A DNA stretch of 64,000 bases from Kuschelorhynchus macadamiae. Lineage: Eukaryota; Arthropoda; Insecta; Coleoptera; Curculionidae. A model generated the notes under the pieces. The model saw only the letters and a program-made list of their open reading frames with translations. It did not search any database and was not told the origin of the DNA. Both the position numbers and the translations under genes were made by a program. The stretch lies in NCBI GenBank assembly GCA_030620095.1, contig JAUTXW010002103.1:3654001-3718000 (forward strand), read 5' to 3'. Shown in pieces: positions 11,141 through 22,100 of the stretch (positions are counted from its first letter, which is position 1; every line of letters begins with the position of its first letter).

Positions 11141-11456
11141 GTATGCAAGTAATTAGATCACAAGTACGTGTAGTGTAAGAAGTGTAATTGTGAAAGTTTA
11201 CCGGTAGATAAACTAAATGAAAGTAAAAATTTACCAGTAGGTAAAATACCAAACTGAAAATTCAACTCTAGTGACGTCATTGTCTTGCGATGATGTTATT
11301 TAATTGTTAACACTCAAAATGTTTTACGATGAAGTTATCCCTGTCGATTAAAATTTAATAATAAAAAAAGTGGTACTTATTGAATTTTCCATCAAATACC
11401 ATGGATGTTGTTTAGAGAAAACTGTATTTGGTTAGTTTTTTTTTCGTTGTTTCAGA

Positions 11457-11640
11457 AATCGGGCTAATTTGGTATTGAAGCAACAAAGAAAAATGCTGTT
11501 TTCAAGCAGAATTTTTGCTAATGCGCTTTAAGCAAAGATCGCACTAAGTGTGTAAGGTGGAGCCCTACTGTTGATAACCGTAGCAAAGCTGGTGAATGTT
11601 TCTGGGCATTGTGGCTGCGGCAGAATTAATCAAGCTAAGT
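11457..11640 (+). pseudogene. Possible decayed PARP catalytic-domain exon
   Basis: After TTTCGTTGTTTCAG| the sequence, read with frameshifts, gives LFSSRIFA, ALSKDRTKCV, SPTVDN and MFLGIVAAAELIKLS. These loosely parallel MFGKGIYFADMVSKSANYC and MLLGEVALGN.YEL of the PARP catalytic fold. It lies 320 bases after the PRD pseudo-exon in the same orientation. The match needs at least two frameshifts and may be chance. Confidence 0.28.
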
Positions 11641-11649
11641 ACTTAAAAT

Positions 11650-13395
11650 AAATAAGGATTGTGACTAAACTGACTTTTTAGCTACTCGATAGTTACCCCC
11701 TTATCAATGATTGAAAGACCTTTTGTTTAACGATTTAATCCAATGTTTTTCAAATACTCTTTTGTATCAGACTCGAGTTATATTTATTGTCAGTAGTTTT
11801 AGTTGTTTCGTTTATTATTAAAGTAGTTCAGAATTATCCAACTAGTTGTTTCATTGACTAAAAATAACCCACCATTATAGGACAATCCCTGAGATTTAAC
11901 AGTGTGCAAGAAAAATTGGTTAAAAAAATAGAGATTGTAAGAATCATGTACATATATATCAACATTCTGTAGCTTAAAAACAAATTAAAATTTCAGTTTT
12001 AAGGAGTTCTGAACATTTTTCAGAAATGGGTTTATTATTTTTCCTTTAACTTTATTATTTTGTCTTTTAATTCTGTTGCCAATTTTTCCAATATATAGGT
12101 TATTTACCTTCAGAGTTATCTAGTTACTTTTAAAGTTACTTTCTGAAAAATGTAACCAGATACTCAAAGATACTAGTTATTTTATGAAAAATAGTAGGTA
12201 GATCTTCGATACTTTCTAAAAGTAACTAGATATTTCAACTAAGTTACTTTGAGAGTAACTAGTTAGTTTAAAAGTAACTAATTACTTTTGAAAAATAACT
12301 AGTTACTAGTAACTATTTAGTTTTAAAGTAACTAGTTTATTAAGAAGTAACTAGTTACATTGTAAGAGTAAGTTATTTTCAAGGCGTGGTTAAAATATCT
12401 AGTTCAATGTCAAATTACTTTGGAATGACTCCCTTACTTTGGAAGACACTAGTTTTTCGTTTTACCTCTGTCGTAGGAGTAAATGGTTGCTTTGGTCCTA
12501 TACAGCAATACTTGCCTTAGTCCAAAAGTTAGTATTAAGAAAGATACAGGATGATTAAGTTAAAACGGATTTTTTATAGCCACTAATAATAATACGCCTT
12601 CAATTTTGTTGCAACTTGTAAAGGGAGCTAGGAGCGCTACTTTTTGTATTTAAAAATGTTCTAACTTTTTTTGAATAAAAAATTAGGAAGTTTTGTTAGG
12701 ATAAATATTTTCTATTATCTTTTCTTCACAAAAAAGCTATACCTTATAAACCTACCTAAATTTTACAATATTTACGAGATATGTGCTGTTTCATTACTTG
12801 GAATAGCCCCGTGTACTCACTATAAGAGATACAACATCGAGCAGAATATATGAAAAAATTATGTATGTTGGTGTTCAATAAGATATTTTTAAATGAATCT
12901 TATTTAGAAAACTTCCAGTGATATCCGAAAAAATCCAGAGTTGTCAATTTTTCTATTTATTTTTTGTGACCCTTTTTTTAATCCAATCTAACTGTTTTAG
13001 TTAGTTAGTTTTTCCCCAATTTTAAAAGTAACTTAGTTACTAGGTAGTAACTAGTTACTTTTAGTAACTAGTTACCGAAAAGTATATTTTTGATCAAGTT
13101 ACTCACAGCTCTGTTTACCTTAGCCAAATTCATTTATAATTCATATATTTAGTTATTTACTTGTATACGGGTGAAAACCCATTTTACACAAATATAAATA
13201 GCCAGTAAATCAAAAACAACAACTAATCTAAGCTGAGGATGAGTGATATGAATAAAATTAAATTAAAACAATACAAAAACAAATTATAAAAAAAAATATA
13301 CATAAACAATAATCAATATTAAACAGACATTTTACGAAACATATTTAAACAATTCCCTCTTGAATGAAGAAAATAAGTTTAAAGGAGTATCATTA
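11650..13395. repeat. AT-rich sequence with arrays of TAACTAGTTA palindromes
   Basis: Between about 12110 and 12370 and again at 13000..13090 the motif AGTAACTAGTTACTTTT and its variants recur about a dozen times, with small spacers. The 630 bases between the two clusters lack it. The clusters could be the ends of a MITE with internal palindromic repeats, or expanded subterminal repeats. No gene is seen here; the 60-codon open frame at 12671 is not supported by any feature. Confidence 0.55.
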
Positions 13396-13399
13396 GCAA

Positions 13400-13760
13400 A
13401 ATCAACTAATCTTAATAGGAAAATATTTGCTCCAGTTTGTTCTATGACAATGGTTTGTAAAATGTGTAAGATGATTGTATGTATATTTGTATTTAGATTG
13501 TATATAGATCGTATTTGAAAGTAATGCAGGATGTGAACAAGATAAGTTTAACATCCGGTGGAGCGTTATTAAGTCACGGTGATCTCTTCTTGTTGTAAGG
13601 GTTAAGGATAACATTAGGTGACCATAATTTGATGGTTTTTAAAGAATTTAAAGTTTATATAACGGAGAAATTTTCTTTGTTCTTGCTCAAGTGTAACAGC
13701 ATGACATGCACAGTGAGGATTCCACACACAAGCCGTAATATTCTATAAGTGTCTTAGTTT
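13400..13760 (-). mobile_element. LINE reverse transcriptase C-terminal fragment
   Basis: The minus strand reads LEQEQRKFLRYINFKF (13640..13740) and TTRRDHRDLITLHRMLN (13550..13610). These match the conserved end of non-LTR RT ORFs (IQRKFLR.I.FK ... RR...DL..LHK.LN). No 5' part is present. Confidence 0.6.
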
Positions 13761-13764
13761 TACA

Positions 13765-15098
13765 TACAGGGTGAATCAGAATGTTTGTATATTAATCAAT
13801 AAAATGAGTATCAATGATCCTTTTTACTGACATACTATACTAATTATACTTACAACATAATTTAAAATGTCCAGGAGCAATGTTTTTTTTTTTAATAATA
13901 AATGCATGTAAGTTGAAACTTCATAGACAGAGAGATCTATCTATAAATCTAACCATTCCAATAATCCACATGAACAATAAAAGAAATTATTCTACAATTC
14001 ACATGAATGATAAACGTAAACAAAAAAAGTAAGCAATAACACACTAATATTATCGGAAATGTCTATAAAATTTTTACATTTCTTAAATACATCAAATTAA
14101 TTAAAAAAGCAGTATTTATAAATTTTAATGTATTTTATCTACTCGATCTGTAATTTAACTCATTTGACTTATATATGATTATGAGTTTTAACATCCTATT
14201 TATCATCCTGAGAACACTATTTTTGCCTACATTAATAGACAAAAATGTTATAAACAAATATTCTCAAGGGACTTTTTATTTCTTTCTGGAAAAATACTTC
14301 TTATTTTTGGAACAGTTTTTGGAATTCCATTACCTTTTAAAAAAAGCAGGATGGAATACTTTTTGGAGTTTTGTTATTTTTTTATATTTTGCAAATTTTA
14401 TTGCATATTAACGATTTTAAGCATAAAAGGCATTATTGAATGTCCTCTTTAAAAAAATGCAGGTGCCTTTTTTGGGATACCCTGTATAAACAAAGATATT
14501 TTCATAAATAATATATTGTGAATATTTAGCATATTTATTATGATTAAAAATGTTTTTAAAGACGATAATATATTAATTATAAACGGATTCAGAAAAGGTA
14601 GGGAACCTATATATTAGCAAATTCGACTCTACACCCGTATTTTTGAAAATAACGTTTAAGTGAAAGAGAAAATAAAAAACCCGTTTGGAAAAAATGTTCA
14701 GTACTCCCCTTAAATAAAAATTTTTAAATTTAAATTATTTTGTATGTTACAGGGCATTGAAATATAATGTATACGATTTTTTAGGATCGCTATGTTTTTC
14801 ACTAATCTTAATATATTTTTTGCATACCCTTTACAGCAAACGGCTAATCAAAAAGTTACAGTGTAATATGTAAGAAAAATTTATTTATTAATTATTAATA
14901 TGTTTTTTTACTATTTCACCAAGAATTAAGCTGATCTAGCAATTAGAACTAAAAATCGTTATTTTAAATTTTCAGAACAAATAAAGTATTGGAAAATTGG
15001 CAGTCTTGTTTAACACTCTGTATAAACAACTCTTTAGTTTAGGTAAAAAAGATCAAAGAAATTGTCCATATTTCTGAAAGAGACCTAGTTTTAATAAC
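13765..15098. repeat. AT-rich interval with mariner-type CAGGGTG / CACTCTGTATA ends
   Basis: TACAGGGTGAATCAGAATG at 13767 faces GGGATACCCTGTATAAAC near 14480 and AACACTCTGTATAAAC near 15011. One or two small TA-flanked elements may therefore be present. No transposase or host coding is visible; the 78-codon frame at 14175 has simple hydrophobic composition and no recognised similarity. Confidence 0.35.
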
Positions 15099-15484
15099 AA
15101 ACATAGAAAAAGACTCCAAGTCTCGGTCTCAGTAAATTATAATTTACATTTTACAACAATAAAACTCACTAAAGCACAACAAAACAAACAACTACTTATA
15201 CATATTTGATTTACACTAAAATGAGGTTAAGTCTCACGCGAATAAACCAAATATTTTGTTTATTCCCGTGAGACTTAACCTCATTTTAGTGCCAATGCTT
15301 TAGTGTGTTTTATTCTATTTGTAAGTTATTGTTTTAGGATTTGTGAGTGTGATTAGTTACTAAGGTTCTCTCTGTTGTTTGGAGGTCTGATGATGCTCGA
15401 AAGGGCGAAACATGTGTCACGTTTGCTGTAAAATTTAAATTATAATTTACTGAGACCAAGACCTGGAGTCTTTTTCTATGTTTG
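15099..15484. repeat. Large imperfect inverted repeat containing a hammerhead-like core
   Basis: ACATAGAAAAAGACTCCAAG (15100) pairs with GGAGTCTTTTTCTATGTTTG (about 15466). TCAGTAAATTATAATTTACA pairs with TATAATTTACTGAGACC. Inside, 15217..15293 is a second palindrome (AAAATGAGGTTAAGTCTCAC / GTGAGACTTAACCTCATTTT). The whole could fold into a long hairpin. Confidence 0.7.
15382..15424 (+). ncRNA. Hammerhead-ribozyme-like motif
   Basis: CTGATGA (15387..15393, perfect core) is followed by stem II GCTC-GAAA-GGGC (15395..15406). GAAA (15407..15410) and CATGTGTC (15411..15418) follow; CA can pair with TG in front of the cleavage-type GTC. Stem I pairing (GGT before the core with AC after GTC) is weak beyond two base pairs. 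All conserved core residues are present, but it is not attached to recognisable Penelope coding sequence. Confidence 0.5.
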
Positions 15485-15719
15485 CTAGGTAGAAAAGATT
15501 AAAATCGGTAATTTACAATAAAATTTGCAAGACATAGCTGGAAACTGCTTCTCAGTATCTTGTCTCATTTTAGAAACATTCAAATTTAAATTTTACCTAA
15601 AAATTTGCTTGCCTGTTTCCTATGTCCAGAAGTTTAGTTGACACTTGTAATATATGCTAGAAAGAGGATTTCTCCCAAACAAAAGTTAAAGATAAAAAAA
15701 GTTAACATTATGTTCATAC

Positions 15720-18700
15720 CTTTTAATTTCAGCTTGATTTTACTCGGCACAGAGCTGGTAAATCTGCTCTTAGATTTCAAACCTGACTTATTGCTTGATG
15801 ATGGCTCTGGTGGTAAGCGGGTTGTTGGCTAAAAAGAATTTAGTAACACAGTATAACAAAAAAAAATCATATGTAATATTACACCCAAATGCAGCACAGA
15901 AGAACTGATTTTACAAGCCATGATATAATATAAAAGTACCTACATCAGATCCCCAGCTGCAAATACTCTTTTTGATTACTAAATCTGGTATTTTCCCAAT
16001 ATTTTCTTTAGCTTCATCAACAAAATCTTCAGGAACAACATGAACCTAAAAAAAGAAATATTATCTTGAAATATTGTATTACCAAAATGTAAATTTTAAA
16101 TTACAAATTTTGTCACAATTTCATAAAATAAATAAATAATTATCCATTTAATTCTAAAATACCATTTTAATTCTGTTAAATTATAACCTTTCGAATAAGC
16201 TCCACAAATGCGTTTTTTTAGAGGAACATTAAGCAATGTGCAATGGAAAATTCATATTTTAAAAATATCCTATTCATAACTAACTAAAATTAATATACAT
16301 AAATACAAACTTGCAAACAATAATTTATTATTACCTGCTCAGCTTCAGCTTCTTTAATTCTAGCTCCCATTTTTTCAACCATAAGATTATCTGCAATTAC
16401 TGCCATAACACTTTTGGTTATTTTTGTTGTCACTTTTCCTCCAAGGGCTTGAATTTCTTTTTTCAATACATCTTTTCCCCTCTCTGGCTGACCCAAAATT
16501 ACAAACTCCATGTCATAAAGGGCTGGCAAGACCCTAGCAATTTTTGGTCTGTAAGAAACAACGATAAAATGTTATATGTGTATTATTAGGTATATACTTA
16601 GAAAACAAGAAATCGAATTTCAAAAGTTATAAAAAAACAGAATTATTTCAATGAATTCTGATAAAACACATTTTAAAGCAAGAGAAATTTAGAACTTACT
16701 TTCCATCTACTTCATCTTTCACCTCTTTTTTCACCGGAACAGTGGGATTAACATCTTTAATAACCCTTTTTCTAGCGACATACTTGTACTTCTTTAAAAA
16801 TGGAAATTCCTTTTTTATAAAATCTGGAACTACAAATTTAACTCTCTCGGGATCCTTGGTTATGTTTGTACATTTGGCCCACTCACTTAAATTTCCAGTG
16901 CACATGTAGCCAGCCTTGTTAAAAACCAATTGCCCATCCTTGCATTCTTCATAAATAAAAATTAATAATAGTTAATTTTACAAAGCTGGAGAGTTCAGCA
17001 ACGTTTTTAATTTAATTTTTAATTATTTAATAATTTTATTTAATGTTGCAAGGGAATTGTAACTCTTTTTGTTGCCTCATATATATTAAACCGCTCGGTA
17101 TCATTGGGTTTTGGATAATTTTATCTGTTAATGACTCTTTTATTTGTACTTTTATTTTTAAATGTTAAATGTTTACTTAAGTAACTTGATATATTTTATG
17201 TAAAATTGGGTTAACACCCGTTGATTAAATAAATAAATATATTTAATTATAGAAATGAAGTAGCCACAAATAAAACAGCTAAAGCTGTATTCAAGACCAG
17301 ATAATACAGGTTACATAGATACTAATACTGATTATAAATATGTATGTTTGAACTTACCTTTGCAAGGCTTTAGGGCTCCAAATGTCATAATGTCGCTTAG
17401 GCGGTCATACATTCGTTCTAAACCTTCAGGAGTTTCCTGATTGTTGTGTTGGAATAGAGACATCAGTGTGGGTTTAGGCAGTTGTTTCAACTTGTCTCGG
17501 TAATCAAACATAATTTTATTTTGTTCCCTGTATTCTTTATCTGTTGGATCATCTTCTAATTTAGCTTTCTTCACTTCAGGTACATCTTCTTGCTTTATAG
17601 CTCTTAAATACCAATATTACTTAGAACAGCAAAATTTAAAAAAGTTCTGGCACGTAATACTAGCCCCGCTACACTTTAACCACAGATTGCTCTACCTACG
17701 TCATACTATGAGTGAAAAATATTTGACTATCTTTCAGAACAAATAAAAACCACTATCACACATAGACATTTTCTTCAAATTATAAACACACAAAAAAATT
17801 TTTTGATTTTTTTTTGCAATACTATAAAAAATTTAATGAAGTTATTTAAAGTAAAATAGGATATTACTTCATAATTTTAGTTTTTTTTTAATAATATGGT
17901 ATTTTTTGTTGGTATTTTATTATATAAAGTTTGTTTATTTTTACCACATTAAAAAAGACCTGAACACGTATATCCATTGGTCAGCACATACAGGTGTTAT
18001 ATAATACCAGAACAACAAGGTTTTTTCAAGAGCCGCTCAGCAGTAACCAACTTGGCAGTATATCAGAATTTTCTCATAACATCCCTCGAATCTGGTAAAC
18101 AAATCAACTCCATCTACACAGTTAAAAGCTTTTGATTGTGTCTGTCATTCTTTGCTGGTCAAGAAGCTGTCTGATATCAGGGTTTCTGGGAGCTACCTGG
18201 AATGGATCAACTCCTATTTGACTGAACGTCATCAACAGGTTAATGTGTGTGGTTCGTGTTCTCCTGAAGTGTTTGTGACATCTGGAGTACCACAGGAGTC
18301 GCATATTGGTCCCATTTTGTTTTTACTTTTTATGAATGAAGTCCAGTCTTGTTTTGAAACGTCTCAGTGCCTTTTATATGCAGAAGACCTGAAGCTTTAC
18401 AGTGTTGTTGGTTCTAGTCCTGATAACTTGCAGTCAGATCTTAATAACTTTGTGAAATGGTGTGATAAAAACTTCCTAAAGATTAACATAACAAAATGTA
18501 AATCTATTAAAGTTTTAAAATCCTTTAGGTTATTGGGCTTTATTAAGAGAAACACCAAACACATCAGCGATACGAGGGCACTTGTTTGTTTATATAATTG
18601 CCTTGTCCGTAGTATACTTGAATACTGCTCTGTGATCTGGTCTCCTCGGTTTATTTGCCACAAAAATAGACTTGAAAAAGTGCAAAATAAATTTGTGAAA

Positions 18701-19058
18701 TATTTATTGTATGAGTTTCGTTTTCCCTGCCAAAACATACCCTATCAAACAAGGCTATTACTTGGGGGCTTAAAAAGTCTCAAGATGAGACGTAAAGAGG
18801 CTCTTTTATTATTTCTGCACAAACTTGTAAATAGTGTTATAGGATGTGATATTTTGTTGGATTTGGTACTTTTTCATGTTCCCAGCAGGCGGACCAGACA
18901 ATTTCAACTATTTTATGAGAGCACACACAGAACCAACTACGGTTAAAGTGCCTTGGTTGGTAATTTTAATTCATACTTTTCTGAATATGATTTATTTTGC
19001 TCGAGTCATTCGTCCTTAAAGCGAAACTTAATAGTAAGACACTAATAAAATTGACCAT

Positions 19059-19108
<50 letters not shown>

Positions 19109-22100
19109 TTTTTACTTCTATTGTTTTTCCCTACCCACCGTATATTTTTAATTCTGTCATTTTTGTAATGTTCATAAATATTTATTTTAGTTCATAGTTA
19201 TGACAATGTATACCATTTGGAATCATTATTGTATTCAACAAATACACTAAATTTGTTGAAAAAATAAATAAATAAACTCAACATATTTTAAAGGGTGAAT
19301 TTAGAAATAACTATGGCAACGTTGTGGTTAGTGGTCGGAGAAGTCTAACTGGTTTAGGTTACAACCACTGCCTGCTTTATTTCAGAATGATATTAAAATA
19401 TCATTCATTTACTGTTTAATGATTTGGCCTAAATCTCAGTTGTTTGAGTTGATTTTGATTTTAGGGATTTAGGGAATACTAAAGCAACAGCTGGTTATCT
19501 TGTTTGGAGGGGAATTGTTAGCAGAAAAAAAGGGGGGTTACTGTTAAAAATAATAAAATTGGTGCTGCTTCAACCAGAAACATGTAATTTTAGCTCCTAC
19601 ACCACTACCACAATATTCAAAATTTTATTAGCCTACCTCTTTTAACAGATATATTATTTTTAATAGTTTTTGTATTTTTTTTTTATTTTTTAATTTAAAC
19701 AGGTAGTTGCTCCCACATTAGTAATAACATCAATATGAATAGTACATACTTTTGCATCAAATTTAGACAAAAACAAACTTGACTCAAAACACATTTTATA
19801 CTTAGATTATATTATTAGAGACCTACCCAATAACAAAAAGAAGTCTCTTTAGATCATCTTTAAATTCAGTCAGTCAACTTACGGTAAAGCTTTTAAGGCT
19901 TCAGCTTGATCCTTTTTATCTAAACCTTTGAATCCTGGTATTTTATCAGCACTCTCAAAATAGCCCAGTTCTGATCTAAGCTGAGCAAAGCATGTCAGAT
20001 GGTGCCACTGATCTGCACCACCCACCTGTTTGCCAATATCTGAATCAAAATCTTTTTTGGACACGCGCACCTAAATTAAGAAAATTCAAAATATTATATA
20101 AATAAATAAGTAGCATATTTATGGACTTGCCATTTACAGTACAAACATATACTGGTAACATTATATTACAGAACACATTTAAGATCTATTCTATTAAGCA
20201 GTTTAGGACAATTAATAATAATAATAATAAAGACTTTTATTTCGAAAAGCAGATTACATCTTAAAAGATAAGTACAAAAGTTGATGTAAAAAAAATATTT
20301 AAAGAAGATAAACCGATGGTGAGCTTGGCGAAGTCTAGCCTGATCGGCTACTCTTACTCAACCAAACGATCACCATGGTCATTTCTCCGATTCAAATAAT
20401 ACGTCATTCCAATAATGTTTACATTAGATGAATGAAAAAATAATATAACCCCACTAGCAAGTACATCACACGCGATTGCACAGCATGAACGACTTCGCAA
20501 AAATAACTTATAGGTCGGTCATTGCTTATTTAGTAAATAGTGACGAAATTTATATTTAAATTTATTTATGTTAAATAGCTTAAATTCATCCAGAATAGAA
20601 TTGTACAGTTTTATAGTGTTGTAACTAAAACATCTTTGAAACATAGCAGTTCTATGATGAGGTATGGTAAATATGTTTTTAAAACGAATATTTTAACTGT
20701 GAATATTGCTTCGTGGTACAAACTTACTTTTTAGAGTTTTGGAAGTATTTGATACAGTTAAGAGTTTATGCATAAATTGCCAAGTTGAAAACTGTACCTA
20801 TTTCTCATGTTCAGCCATTGGCACTCTTTAATTTTATGAGATATATGATCGAACATCCTAATTCCATAAATCAGTCTACAGCAAGAATTCTGCATTTTTT
20901 GTATCCTTTTTTTTTCAATCTCCAAAAGACAGGGCATACAGATAAAGTCACAGTAAGAGTACAGTAAAGACAGTACAAGACTGTCACAAAGTGTTTTTTT
21001 AAGTTTGAAGTCTAGAAAATGTCTATTAATAAAAATAAGTTTTAAAGAACCAAATGGTTTCTTATTAATATATTTTCTGTGTTGTTTAAAGCGGAGGTCC
21101 TCGTCTAATATCTCTCCTAGATTCTTTGCTGATTCTACTTAAAATATCGTTTCATATTTTAAAAGTAAGGAAGCTTCACACCCCCTAGCAAAATATTAGC
21201 TCTGCTTTTTAAAATTTCTTTATTTATTTTATTAGCTACACACACGAGTTGAGATTTTTTCGAGTTGAGTTTAAGGTTATGTATTTTTGTGACATTGGTG
21301 ACATCAAAGCTGCAATAAAGTTGGGTATCGTCTGCGTAAGCAGTCACCTGACAGAATCTAGTAGAGGTAATAATATCAGAAGTATAAATAATAAATAGTA
21401 GGGGTGATAATATAGATCCTTGTGGTACCCCAGATAGTAAATTAATTATATCCGAGTAAACATTATCCACTGAAACTTTCTGAGAGCCCGACTCAATAGA
21501 AAAACCATAGTATTGTAACTTAGCGCATAGGAGCCCATGATCGAGGGTATCAAATGCTTTTAAATAATCTAAAAGAATGAGTAAACTGGCGTACCCCCTA
21601 TCATATGCCCCAATGACATCGTCTGTGACCGTAGCACAATGAGTTCGTAATAAAAAAATAATAAATAGCGCGGGACAGCTAGTAATAAATAAATAAATAT
21701 AAACAGTAAAAGCAGTTAGTAGATGGAATTTCAATTCATTTACACTGAACATAACAAATACAAACATTATCTCATTTAAATGCTCAATTAATGGTATTAA
21801 GATGGATGATGAACCAATAGATAGTTTACATGTTAACAAGTTCTTGGATCTCTACTCAAATGATATGCTTAAATCTGAAAAAACATATTTTGAATGTCTT
21901 GAGTGACACCAATGCACAAATGTAACTTTGATCAACTTTCATCTGAATATCAGAGATTAGGTCAATTGCTACAATTTTAGTGTCACTGGGTTCAAGAAAT
22001 TCATACTGCCCTTCATAAAAAATGTGTTTTTATTTAGATATAATTTTAGTCAATTGTTAACACATCTTTCCATCATTTTACTGAACACTGACAAAACTTA

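Noticed and set aside
14175..14411. 78-codon hydrophobic open frame
   Set aside because: Phe/Leu/Ile-rich translation of AT-rich DNA without start context or similarity.
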